NCBI GenBank assembly: GCA_964392065.1
Contig: CAYMOG010000006.1
Coordinates: forward strand, 1-62,828
Origin: JASBZA01 sp964392065
GTDB lineage: Bacteria; Bacillota; Clostridia; Saccharofermentanales; Fastidiosipilaceae
Direction: 5' to 3'
DNA length: 62,828 bases
Shown here: in pieces, positions 24,885 to 33,296 of the stretch
Layout: every line of letters begins with the position of its first letter
Numbering within the stretch: the stretch's first letter is position 1
The notes under the pieces: generated by a model
The model's database searches: none
Told to the model about the DNA's origin: nothing
Seen by the model: only the letters and a program-made list of their open reading frames with translations
Made by a program: the position numbers and the translations under genes

Positions 24885-25808
24885 ATGGAAAATCACTATT
24901 ACAGCATAAATCAGCATTATAAAAGAGTTTACGGACACAAAGTATACAAGTTAGCCCTCGATATAGGCGGTACTTGTCCCAACCGTGACGGTCTATTAGC
25001 TATAGGAGGTTGTACTTTCTGTTTAGCAGGCTCTGGGCATTTTGCGAGTAGACAAGACGTAGATATCAAAGCGCAAATTCAACAAGCTAAAGACTTGTTA
25101 AGAAATAAAGTGGATTTAAATACTAAATATTGCGCTTATTTTCAATCTTTTACAAATACCTATGGAGATTTGAAACATTTACGGGAGATTTTTCTAGAAA
25201 CAATTCATCAAGAAGATATAGTGTCTATGAGTATCGGTACGCGCCCAGATTGCTTAGATGATAATGTAATGGATTTACTCCGAGAACTTCAGAATATTAA
25301 ACCTATTTCCATAGAATTAGGATTGCAAACCATACATGATAAGACGGCGGAGGCCTTTAATCGAGGTTATAAAACGGAAGTTTTCTATGAAGCCGTGGAG
25401 AAGTTACATGCATCAGGTATAGAGATTGTTGTGCACTTGATCTTTGGCCTGCCTGGAGAAAGCAAGACGGACATGCTTGCTACTGTGGAAGCCCTACAAG
25501 CGTTACCAATACAAGGGCTGAAGCTACAAGTCTTACATATTCTCAAAGGTACGAAAATGGCCGAAGAAGATGTTCGATTACTTGAGGAGGAGGAATGGTT
25601 TCAGCTGTTAGCTCTATTGCTACCTAGGATTCCCGAAGATGTGGTTATACATCGTTTAACGGGAGATGGGCCCAAGGAATACCTCATAGGACCTCTGTGG
25701 ACTGCTAATAAACGGCAAGTGAGAAATCATATGGAAAAATATTTTCGTGCCCATAATGTTGTACAAGGTAGTCTTGTAGAAGGTTACAGAAATAGAAACA
25801 AAAGATGA
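24885..25808 (+). CDS. TIGR01212 family radical SAM protein (YtqA-like)
   Basis: A 307-residue radical SAM enzyme of the YtqA/YhcC group. The N-terminal CPNRDGLLAIGGCTFC at 31-46 holds the three cluster cysteines in the group's unusual Cx11Cx2C spacing. It is followed by FQSFTNTYGD, IGTRPDCL, ELGLQT and HLIFGLPGE. The group is suggested to act on RNA, but the substrate is not established to my knowledge. The ribosome binding site is weak. It is divergent from the PBP gene, with about 86 bp between. Confidence 0.9.
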   Translation: MENHYYSINQHYKRVYGHKVYKLALDIGGTCPNRDGLLAIGGCTFCLAGSGHFASRQDVDIKAQIQQAKDLLRNKVDLNTKYCAYFQSFTNTYGDLKHLREIFLETIHQEDIVSMSIGTRPDCLDDNVMDLLRELQNIKPISIELGLQTIHDKTAEAFNRGYKTEVFYEAVEKLHASGIEIVVHLIFGLPGESKTDMLATVEALQALPIQGLKLQVLHILKGTKMAEEDVRLLEEEEWFQLLALLLPRIPEDVVIHRLTGDGPKEYLIGPLWTANKRQVRNHMEKYFRAHNVVQGSLVEGYRNRNKR

Positions 25809-25893
25809 AATAACAACGAAATTTCCGTCAAGACTTTACCTACTGCAAATTTACTTGTTAGAATAGATATACTTAGAGGTAAGGAGAGTACAG

Positions 25894-26457
25894 ATGTCAG
25901 AGAAATTAGGACCTATTCATTATCATATGTTTGAGAAGCTTAAATTTCAAGATGTTCTCGCGAAGAGACTTTTGTCATCTAATTTGCGAGAGCAAGTAGA
26001 AATGAATGAACGCTTCGGATCGATTCCTAACTTACCTATGGAAGAAGTTTTAGATGAAGCGAATATCCACGGTTCCCTACAGGAATTAGTAAACTTAGCA
26101 GAACAACGTCTGCAATTTGCATTAGCCCACGCGAAAGACGCAGAACAAACGATTTATCAGGCAGGACGGGTGGCAGGAGCAGGTAAAGAACTGAAGAGTG
26201 CAGACGCAATAGCAAAAGAACTAGAGATATTTTTTCTAGATGGCATGCCCTCTAGTCATGCGATTAAATTTGATGTTCTAGAAGACGATTCTCTACAAAT
26301 TGCTCAGAATGTGGATTGTCATAAAGAATATAAGATAGAAGATGGAAACATGGATTTCTATCAAGCGAGAGAAATTTTCATAAATGGTTTCTTAAGTGAA
26401 ACGGCATATCATGTCGAAAGAATTGGTGAGCAAGCGTATTGGATTAAGAAACGTTAG
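25894..26457 (+). CDS. Hypothetical soluble helical protein
   Basis: A 187-residue protein with no signal or membrane segment. The N-terminus (GPIHYHMFEKLKFQDVL) has a His-rich start followed by long helices (SLQELVNLAEQRLQFALAHA). The second half alternates strands and helices. It reminds me of uncharacterised clostridial proteins beginning GPIHYWLYNKI, for which I know no function. Strong ribosome binding site (AAGGAG). It is followed by a terminator shared with the convergent CofE-like gene. Confidence 0.8.
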   Translation: MSEKLGPIHYHMFEKLKFQDVLAKRLLSSNLREQVEMNERFGSIPNLPMEEVLDEANIHGSLQELVNLAEQRLQFALAHAKDAEQTIYQAGRVAGAGKELKSADAIAKELEIFFLDGMPSSHAIKFDVLEDDSLQIAQNVDCHKEYKIEDGNMDFYQAREIFINGFLSETAYHVERIGEQAYWIKKR

Positions 26458-26481
26458 CTCTATCCATTTATATTAAAAACT

Positions 26482-26510
26482 AAAAACCTCCCGGCTGGGA
26501 GGTTTTTGAA
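26482..26510. terminator. Bidirectional terminator
   Basis: Perfect 11-bp stem AAAAACCTCCC / GGGAGGTTTTT with loop GGCT (26482-26507), A-rich on one side and T-rich on the other, between convergent genes. Confidence 0.93.
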
Positions 26511-26511
26511 T

Positions 26512-27708
26512 TTAATCGCTTAAATCGTCGAAATAGCCTTGCACCCAGATGATAGGAGTGCCCTTGTCCCCAGATCCTGATGTTAAATCCGCAAGAGATC
26601 CTAATAAGTCGGATAAACGACGGGGAGTTGTACCGAGTCGAAGTACTTCTTCTGCAGCATCCGTTACATCCTCTTTTTGTGCAATTGCTTCTTGAATAGC
26701 TTGCTTCAGGTCGTCACCTGACAGGGAGGCAAAGTCATTATCTGCTAGGAATTTCAATTTTAGTTCATGAGGAACACCTTCTAAACCGGAAGTATAGGCA
26801 GGAGAAACGACAGGGTCTGCCAGTTCCCATATTTTACCTACAGGATCGCGGAATGCTCCATCACCGTAAATCATTACTTCTATCTGCTTGCCTGTTGCAG
26901 TTTGTAGTTTCTCTTGGATACTATCGACTACAGTCTGACAATCTCTAGGGAAGAGCTTAACAGATTCATCGGATGACATATTGGAACCTAGTAATCCGAA
27001 ATCTGGATTATAGCCGGATCCATTGATGGATTCTGTTAGGATGTTTTCTAGATTTAAAATTTTACCACCATGGCTGGCTTCGAGAAGTTTGTGGTTTGTT
27101 TTTCTACTATGAATGTCACAGGTTAATACATCTTGTACATAATTAAGAATGACTTGGCTATTATTACCAAAGTATACGTCTATTGTACAGTTCTCAGACT
27201 CTGCAATATTTCTATAGAGATCCACATAATCAACACCTGTGAAGGGGTGAGGGTTCTGGCCGAAAAGCTCTCTATATTTCGATAGGTCTAGAACATCATG
27301 CCAAGGATTGATACCAGAGGCTTCTAATTTTTCATTGGAAATTAATTCATTGCCTACTTCGTCAGAAGGATAGGAGAGTAAGAGGTGTACTTTATGCATT
27401 GCTCTACAAATTGCTCGTAACAATATAGAGAAACGATTACGACTAAGTATAGGGAAGACAAGACCGATTTCACCACTAGGGAATAAGCTCTTTACATGGG
27501 CAGCAATCTGGTCCACGGTGGCATAGTTACCTTGTGCTCTTGCTACAACAGCTTCTGTAATGCATACCACATCGTTATCTCGAAACGGCACCTGACCTTC
27601 TCGGGAGGCTTCAAGGACGGTATCCACTACGATTTCCACGATATCGTCATCTTCTCTAATAATGGGAGCCCTAACTCCTCTAGAAACAGTACCAAAGTAT
27701 CTTGTCAT
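26512..27708 (-). CDS. Coenzyme F420-0:L-glutamate ligase family protein (CofE/COG1478-like)
   Basis: A 398-residue protein whose N-terminal half matches the CofE fold: RGVRAPIIREDDDIVEIVVD, then FRDNDVVCITEAVVARAQGN near 45-65, and later DGAFRDPVGKIWELADPVVSPAY near 290. CofE adds glutamates to F420-0, but nothing else for F420 synthesis is here and most Bacillota are thought not to make it. Some COG1478 proteins have been proposed as alternative folylpolyglutamate synthases, which is one option. Start chosen at ATG 27708 because AAGGAGA lies just upstream; 9 further in-frame residues before it have no such site. It is monocistronic. Confidence 0.83.
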   Translation of the reverse strand: MTRYFGTVSRGVRAPIIREDDDIVEIVVDTVLEASREGQVPFRDNDVVCITEAVVARAQGNYATVDQIAAHVKSLFPSGEIGLVFPILSRNRFSILLRAICRAMHKVHLLLSYPSDEVGNELISNEKLEASGINPWHDVLDLSKYRELFGQNPHPFTGVDYVDLYRNIAESENCTIDVYFGNNSQVILNYVQDVLTCDIHSRKTNHKLLEASHGGKILNLENILTESINGSGYNPDFGLLGSNMSSDESVKLFPRDCQTVVDSIQEKLQTATGKQIEVMIYGDGAFRDPVGKIWELADPVVSPAYTSGLEGVPHELKLKFLADNDFASLSGDDLKQAIQEAIAQKEDVTDAAEEVLRLGTTPRRLSDLLGSLADLTSGSGDKGTPIIWVQGYFDDLSD

Positions 27709-27832
27709 TTCAATCTCCTTATTGCATGCATCCATGCATCCACTATGCGTTACTTACGAAAAAATTATAATGTAATACTACTCCGTTTAGCAAGAAACTT
27801 CGTTATAATATAAAAAAGTGAGGTGCTTATTT

Positions 27833-29608
27833 ATGGAAGAAAATAAAAGACAAGAGCAATATACTTGGGATTTAACCGTGTTTTATGACGGTCTTGAGGA
27901 CCCTAAGTTTATACAAGATGTTGAAGCAATCGATCGTTATATGGAAGAAGTGGAGACTTTGTCCGGTGCTTTGGCAGAAGAGTATTCTGAAGATAAATTA
28001 GTTGAAGCTATTCAATTATTAGAGAGAGCGTCTACAGTTCTGAAACCCTTATCTTTCTTGTCGTTGTCTCAATCTGCGGATACAAATGACTCGCGTTATG
28101 CATCCTATATGAATCAAATTCGGATGAAACTAAGTCCTATGAATGTGTTGAATGTACAGCTTAGCAAGGGCTTGTTGGAACTTTCCGATTTCGAAGGATT
28201 TATTACAACTAATAATTTGGATGACTACCGTTTTTTCTTAGAAGAGGCGAAGAATGAAGCTTCCCATAACTTGAGCGAAGAGCTAGAGAGTATCCTGGGT
28301 AAATTAAATATTAGTGGTGGCGCTGCATGGGGAAGAATGGTTTCTTATTTAAGTTCAACACTTGAAGTGGAATATCAAGATGAAATCATTACTTTGGCCG
28401 AAGTAAGAAACTTAGCGTCCGATCCTGACAGAGAAGTTCGTAAGGCGGCTTATGAAGCGGAATTGGCTGCTTATGAGAAAATCAAGGATCCTGTGGCCTT
28501 TGCCTTGAATTCGATTAAGCTACAAGTGAATACCTTATTAAGTAAGAGAGGTTTCGAATCGGCCCTGGATCAGGCTCTGTTCCATTCACGCATGGAAAAA
28601 GAAACACTAAACAGCATGATGGAAGAAATGCGTAATTATTTCCCCCACTTCCGTCGTTATTTCTTGGCCAAAGCAAAGTATCTTGGCTATGAAGAGCGTT
28701 TAGCTTGGTATGACTTGTTCGCTCCAGTAGGTAAAATCGACAAAAAATTTACTGTGGAAGAAGCCGAAGACTATCTGGTGGATAGTTTTTCCCACATTTC
28801 AGAAGATATAGCGTCCGTAATAAAACGTTCTTTCGATGAGCATTGGATTGATTTCATGCCTCGCAAAGGCAAGGTTGGTGGTGCTTTTTGCTCTAATCAA
28901 GCCAACTTGAAACAAAGCAGGATTCTTACTAATTTTGATGGCTCTTATGGTTCCGTGAGTACGCTTGCCCATGAACTTGGCCATGCCTACCATGGGTATT
29001 GTATAGAAAACCATAAACCATTGAACCGGTCCTATTCCATGCCAGTTGCAGAGACCGCATCGACATTTAATGAAACGCATATTTCTTTACATGCATTAGA
29101 ACAATCGGATGACAGAGATCAGAAATTAGCGGTTTTAGAAGAATTATTGGCAGGTGCCTCTCAAACCATAGTAGATATTTCGTCCCGCTTCCTATTTGAG
29201 CAAGAAGTATTTACTCGTGTTGAGAAAGAGTTTTTGGATGCAGATGCCCTACAAGCCATCATGCTCAAAGCTCAAGAAGAAACCTACGGTGAGGCTTTGG
29301 CCGAAGATTTACGCCATCCTTATATGTGGGTGTGTAAGGGCCATTATTACTCAACAGGCTTGAGCTATTATAATTTCCCCTATGCTTTTGGAACATTGTT
29401 CTCTATGGGTTTATACGCAAAGTATAGGGAAGAGGGATCAAGCTTCATGGTGAAGTATAAGGAAATGCTAGAGAAAACCACGGTGGCCTCGTGTGAAGAT
29501 GTTGCTAAGCATGTGGGTGTGGACCTTACAGGTTCCGAATTTTGGAAGTCCAGTTTGGATATGTTGGTAGAGTTAATAGATACATATGAGGCTCTAGTAA
29601 ATCAGTAG
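27833..29608 (+). CDS. pepF: Oligoendopeptidase F (M3 family), copy 1
   Basis: A 591-residue cytosolic M3B zinc metallopeptidase that cleaves short peptides, probably those imported by Opp-type systems. The zinc motif HELGH is at about 380-384 with the third ligand Glu in ETASTFNE near 408. It belongs to the pepF/M3 group with FCSNQANLKQSRIL before the active site. Start chosen at ATG 27833 because GAGGTG is 7 nt upstream; a GTG at 27818 lies before it. A PH-domain gene follows after 18 bp. Confidence 0.93.
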   Translation: MEENKRQEQYTWDLTVFYDGLEDPKFIQDVEAIDRYMEEVETLSGALAEEYSEDKLVEAIQLLERASTVLKPLSFLSLSQSADTNDSRYASYMNQIRMKLSPMNVLNVQLSKGLLELSDFEGFITTNNLDDYRFFLEEAKNEASHNLSEELESILGKLNISGGAAWGRMVSYLSSTLEVEYQDEIITLAEVRNLASDPDREVRKAAYEAELAAYEKIKDPVAFALNSIKLQVNTLLSKRGFESALDQALFHSRMEKETLNSMMEEMRNYFPHFRRYFLAKAKYLGYEERLAWYDLFAPVGKIDKKFTVEEAEDYLVDSFSHISEDIASVIKRSFDEHWIDFMPRKGKVGGAFCSNQANLKQSRILTNFDGSYGSVSTLAHELGHAYHGYCIENHKPLNRSYSMPVAETASTFNETHISLHALEQSDDRDQKLAVLEELLAGASQTIVDISSRFLFEQEVFTRVEKEFLDADALQAIMLKAQEETYGEALAEDLRHPYMWVCKGHYYSTGLSYYNFPYAFGTLFSMGLYAKYREEGSSFMVKYKEMLEKTTVASCEDVAKHVGVDLTGSEFWKSSLDMLVELIDTYEALVNQ

Positions 29609-29626
29609 GGCAATAAAGGAGAGCAT

Positions 29627-30088
29627 ATGGCGAGATCATTTCGTGAGTTTCAAGAAGAAGTCGACCAGGAAGTTATTCTCTGGCAAGATCGTAAACGTTA
29701 TTTCGGTTTACCGATTAGTTTTACGAAGTATAATTTAACCGCAGACCGTTTCAGTAAAACGAAGGGGTTGTTTAACACCAGTTCTGAAGATCTCTTGTTG
29801 TATCGTATTATGGATATTTCTGTTTCCAGAAGTTTCGGCCAGAAGTTCTTCGGTGTTGGTACTCTTACTATTCATGCTCGGGATAAATCTACGCCTACGC
29901 TCGTCTTGGAAAATATTAAGAACCCTACAGTGTTCGCTAGATATCTGGGAGATCTTGTTGAAAAAGTTAGAGACCAGAAGAGAGTAACTGGAAGAGAGAT
30001 GTTTGGATCGAGTGCTTATCATGCCCTCCCAGGCGATACGGATCTGGATGTAGATCAGGACCTAGGCCCAGAAGGGTATGATGAATAA
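29627..30088 (+). CDS. Bacterial PH-domain protein (YdbS/bPH_2-like)
   Basis: A 153-residue protein without membrane segments. Residues about 30-118 form a bacterial pleckstrin-homology-like domain: YNLTADRFSKTKGLFNTSSEDLLLYRIMDISVSRSF, then FFGVGTLTIHARD and LENIKNPTVFARYL, the strand order of bPH_2 domains. The C-terminus is acidic and probably disordered. Good ribosome binding site (AAAGGAG). It is likely co-transcribed with pepF. Function unknown. Confidence 0.85.
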   Translation: MARSFREFQEEVDQEVILWQDRKRYFGLPISFTKYNLTADRFSKTKGLFNTSSEDLLLYRIMDISVSRSFGQKFFGVGTLTIHARDKSTPTLVLENIKNPTVFARYLGDLVEKVRDQKRVTGREMFGSSAYHALPGDTDLDVDQDLGPEGYDE

Positions 30089-30137
30089 TATGTGATTTAT
30101 AAGTCGCGTGGATGTATTAATTTTCTAGCATGTGAAA

Positions 30138-31742
30138 TTATTGTGCGTTATGGAGTGCGTTTGTTTTCAAGACAAGCTCCATTAATTCTTTCACATAAGA
30201 ATTATCTGTATTTAATTCCTGTAAGGCGTTATAGATATTCTCATAGGTGTATTCTCCAATGTATTCAGAGTCTCTTAGTAACATTCCGAAGGCTGCAATG
30301 TTCGCTGCTAGAACCGTGTTTCCATCTTCTAGATTTGTGGAATTGGTCCAATCTTCAGAAGAGAGAGGAATATTCAATTCTTCGCTTGTATCTTCGTGGG
30401 GGTCTTTATAACGAATGTTAAGTTGTAAGAGTTCATTGTTTTCAATTCCACTATTTTTCTCATTTTTATACTTACTATCTGCATGAGGGATTTCATAACT
30501 TGAATCTTCACTTACCAGTTCGTAGAGAACCGTAATCTGATGACCGGATCCTAGTTCGCCACCATCCTTGGAATCATCTCGGAAATCTTCATCGGCCATC
30601 AAGCTGTTTTCGTATCCAATTAAGCGATAGCCCTTAATATAATAAGGATTGAAGTCTACTTGTAGTTTCACATCTTTGGCAACGGTAAGCAGGTTCTGGC
30701 CAATTTCTTCAAATAGCACTTTCCTAGCTTCATGGATCGTATCAATATAATGATAGATTCCATTCCCGTTGTTTGCTAGGGTTTGTAACTTATCATCTTT
30801 TAAGTTCCCTTGGCCAAAGCCCAAGACAGACAAGAATACGCCACTTTCTTTCTCCTTCTCGATTAATTGCTTCAGTTCGCCTTCTGAGCTTATGCCTACA
30901 TTTAAATCACCATCAGTTGCTAGCAAAATTCGGTTATTACCACCAGGGATGAAGTGTTTTCGTGCGATTTCATAGGCTTTTTTTATACCTGCCGAGCCGT
31001 GGGTAGAGCCTTGTGCTGTTAAATTTTCAATGGCATCCATAATTTCTGCTTTTTCATAGGCGGTAGCTCCATCGAGTACAACCTGATCACTTCCGGCATA
31101 AGTAACAATAGAAATACGGTCTTGATTTTCTAGCTCTTCTAGTAGACTAATAAATGTACGTTTTACGAGATCTAATTTCTCAGGTGCATTCATAGAACCC
31201 GAAACATCAATTAAGAATACTAAGTTATTAGGTTCTTCGTTCTCTACTTCATGAGCTTGTGTTTGCATAGCAATATGTAGAAGTTTAGTCTCTGCATTCC
31301 AGGGCGTATCCGAAATTTGCATTTTGACAGCAAATGTTTGGTCGGCTTCAGGTGTCTCATAATCATATCGGAAATAGTTGATCATTTCTTCCATGCGAAC
31401 AGCATCCTTAGGGGGGAGCTTGGACGCATTCAAGTATCTTCTAATATTTGCGTAGGAGGCTGTATTAACATCTGCAGAGAAAGTAGATAAGCCTCTTTGG
31501 GCAGCTAGGATAAAGGGGTTTTCATCGAAAACCTTATAGCTTTCTGTATTGAAATTCTCTTCGGGATTAACTACATATACACTAACATCATGATCCGTTT
31601 CGGAGCGATCCAACATAGGTGATGTATGGATTGGATTCTCATTACTTAGATTGTCGGCGCTTCTACATCCACTTGCTATAAGTGCTGTAACAAGTAAAAT
31701 GAGTACAGTAAATAAACTAGGGCTAAAATTTCTTCTTGTCAT
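30138..31742 (-). CDS. VWA-domain lipoprotein (YfbK-like) of an ECF sigma operon
   Basis: A 534-residue lipoprotein: signal with lipobox IASGC at about 22-26, an N-terminal von Willebrand-associated region (FILAAQRGLSTFSADVNTASY to MEEMINYFRYDY, about 77-130), a VWA domain with an intact MIDAS motif DVSGS near 178 and TDGDLNVG near 278, and a C-terminal DUF3520-like part (LNIRYKDPHEDTSEELNIPL). This is the YfbK architecture, known beside ECF sigma factors in many phyla. It probably acts at the outer membrane surface as a metal-dependent adhesion or complex-assembly protein. It is the last gene of the sigma / anti-sigma / VWA operon. Confidence 0.92.
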   Translation of the reverse strand: MTRRNFSPSLFTVLILLVTALIASGCRSADNLSNENPIHTSPMLDRSETDHDVSVYVVNPEENFNTESYKVFDENPFILAAQRGLSTFSADVNTASYANIRRYLNASKLPPKDAVRMEEMINYFRYDYETPEADQTFAVKMQISDTPWNAETKLLHIAMQTQAHEVENEEPNNLVFLIDVSGSMNAPEKLDLVKRTFISLLEELENQDRISIVTYAGSDQVVLDGATAYEKAEIMDAIENLTAQGSTHGSAGIKKAYEIARKHFIPGGNNRILLATDGDLNVGISSEGELKQLIEKEKESGVFLSVLGFGQGNLKDDKLQTLANNGNGIYHYIDTIHEARKVLFEEIGQNLLTVAKDVKLQVDFNPYYIKGYRLIGYENSLMADEDFRDDSKDGGELGSGHQITVLYELVSEDSSYEIPHADSKYKNEKNSGIENNELLQLNIRYKDPHEDTSEELNIPLSSEDWTNSTNLEDGNTVLAANIAAFGMLLRDSEYIGEYTYENIYNALQELNTDNSYVKELMELVLKTNALHNAQ

Positions 31743-31775
31743 AATCTTCTCCTGTTTTTCCCGAGTTCGGAATAT

Positions 31776-32354
31776 TTAATGTTTTCTTATAAATTGATAC
31801 AATTCTTCTGCCGTTAAATTCTGGCTTACGTAAATATAATGGTACTTTTCATCCTTCCATAAGGCGATTAGGGCGTCCCCTGCCGATTGATGAATGACTA
31901 CATGGGACGAATCTCCACGTATTGCTCGATCCATGATTACATTCTCGCTCATCTCTAAGCCGATTTCTTCGGGTTGGAAGTTTTCTGTAGAATAGTACTT
32001 TCTAACTTCCTGATTTTCATTACTAACATAGTGTTCTACGCGGATCTTTCCTTTTTGTAGAGTTTCCGTACTTATATGTTGGTAGCTAGAAGCAATGAAT
32101 GCATTAGAATCAGAGTCGTACTTGGGCTGAGTACTGGTTTTATTTGTCATTTGCATAGGGGCTTCCATAGTTCTGACGGGAGATATCCATTGAATTAGTC
32201 CAGGTAGTAAGAAGACTACGGCTAGTGCTGCAGCTACGGCAAGACTTCCAAAGCGGAGAAAATGATAAGTACGTTTTCTCTCAGCATGGATTTGTTCTTG
32301 TTTTGCCTGTGCTTTGGCCAAAATAGCTTGTACCCGCTCGTCGGTAGTTTTCAT
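31776..32354 (-). CDS. Probable membrane anti-sigma factor
   Basis: A 192-residue protein with a basic cytoplasmic N-terminus of about 30 residues, one membrane segment at about 32-53 (FGSLAVAAALAVVFLLPGLI) and an extracytoplasmic C-terminal domain ending in a DUF4367-like pattern (VVIHQSAGDALIALWKDEKYHYIYVSQNL). No zinc-finger HxxxCxxC motif is visible, so it is not a classical ZAS domain. Its start overlaps the sigma gene stop by 4 bp (ATGA), as is usual for sigma/anti-sigma pairs. The role is inferred from that arrangement. Confidence 0.85.
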   Translation of the reverse strand: MKTTDERVQAILAKAQAKQEQIHAERKRTYHFLRFGSLAVAAALAVVFLLPGLIQWISPVRTMEAPMQMTNKTSTQPKYDSDSNAFIASSYQHISTETLQKGKIRVEHYVSNENQEVRKYYSTENFQPEEIGLEMSENVIMDRAIRGDSSHVVIHQSAGDALIALWKDEKYHYIYVSQNLTAEELYQFIRKH

Positions 32355-32899
32355 AGTGCTTCCTCCCTTCCTAGTATTTCTTCTAATTGCTTCTTACCCC
32401 GATAGATATAATTGGTAATTTGTTTTTTGCTCTTGCCCATAACATGCGCGGCTTCTTCATAACTTAATTCTGCGAAATAAATGAGCTGCAAGGCTTGGGC
32501 ATAATGTTCAGGTAGTTCTTTAATAGCTGTATACAGAACTTTCTTATTCTCTTCTTGAATTATAGTTCCTAGGATTCTACTATCTTCTTTGAGCTCACTG
32601 CTGGCATCTTCTTCTGTTATCCAAGTAAAACGTTTCTGTCTTTTGATATGATTCAGTGCTTTGTTCTTAGCCATTTGAAATAAATAAGTTCGAAATTTGC
32701 TATCTCCACGAAATTCTGGTTTCTTAACCAGTAAGTCTACAAAACAATCTTCCATAATATCCTCGGATAGATGATAATCCTTTACATAGGTATTAATGAA
32801 TAATATTAGTGGGTTAGCATATTCTTCTACAAGTTGACCTAGCGCTTCTTGGTCTCCTTTGAGAAAGTCATGGTAGAGTTTAGCACCATAATCTAGCAT
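32351..32899 (-). CDS. ECF-type RNA polymerase sigma factor
   Basis: A 182-residue sigma-70 family factor with only regions 2 and 4. Region 2 shows YHLSEDIMEDCFVDLLVKKPEFRGDSKFRTYLFQMAKNKALNHIKR at about 41-85, and region 4 shows LPEHYAQALQLIYFAELSYEEAAHVMGKSKKQITNYIYRGKKQL at about 125-170. It would direct transcription of its own operon and possibly others in response to an envelope signal relayed by the anti-sigma factor. Ribosome binding site GAGGAAA. The leader 32900-32941 holds a 22-bp element that recurs upstream of gnd. Confidence 0.95.
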   Translation of the reverse strand: MLDYGAKLYHDFLKGDQEALGQLVEEYANPLILFINTYVKDYHLSEDIMEDCFVDLLVKKPEFRGDSKFRTYLFQMAKNKALNHIKRQKRFTWITEEDASSELKEDSRILGTIIQEENKKVLYTAIKELPEHYAQALQLIYFAELSYEEAAHVMGKSKKQITNYIYRGKKQLEEILGREEAL

Positions 32900-33296
32900 T
32901 TTATTTCCTCTATTGTTTTCTCCTTTCTACTTATAAGACAAGCGAAAGGTAAAAATTTCTCACTAGAATAAAAATATTTCTTCTATTCTACTATGAAAGT
33001 TCTAGAAAGAGACTATCTTTCATGTTCACATTTAATGTCTATGTTGGCTCTGTACTTAGATAAAGTAATCCTTAATCCAATAGAATTAGGCTTTTGAGAA
33101 TACATAACTTAATACTCAAGTTAGATTTCATTCAAAAAAACTTCACTATTCTGTCAAAATCAGCCAAATTTGCCGTTTATGCGGTTCATTGCGTTTCAAT
33201 CATGAAATGTTTGTGCTAACATTCATTACTAATTAGTAAAACAAAAATCGAGTAAAAAGGGTTTTGGCTAATTAAAATGTCAATGGAGGAAAAGAT
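32900..33296. other. Divergent intergenic region between the ECF operon and oppA
   Basis: A 397-bp AT-rich gap. On the left side it holds the ECF-operon element (32920-32941). Nearer oppA it has only weak promoter candidates, for example TTGTGC at 33211-33216 with TAGTAA 17 bp later, and the oppA ribosome binding site GGAGG. No RNA gene or real ORF is seen. Confidence 0.6.
32920..32941 (-). promoter_or_regulatory. Putative ECF-sigma promoter element (copy at the sigma operon)
   Basis: On the minus strand TTGTCTTATAAGTA, then G, then AAAGGAG. It ends 20 bp before the sigma gene start. The same 22 nt with one mismatch occur at 45303-45324, same strand, upstream of gnd. An autoregulated ECF promoter is inferred. 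Confidence 0.5.

Noticed and set aside
29735..30421. Frames on either strand around the end of the PH-domain gene and the VWA gene
   Set aside because: All lie within or antisense to the better supported genes at 29627-30088 and 30138-31742.
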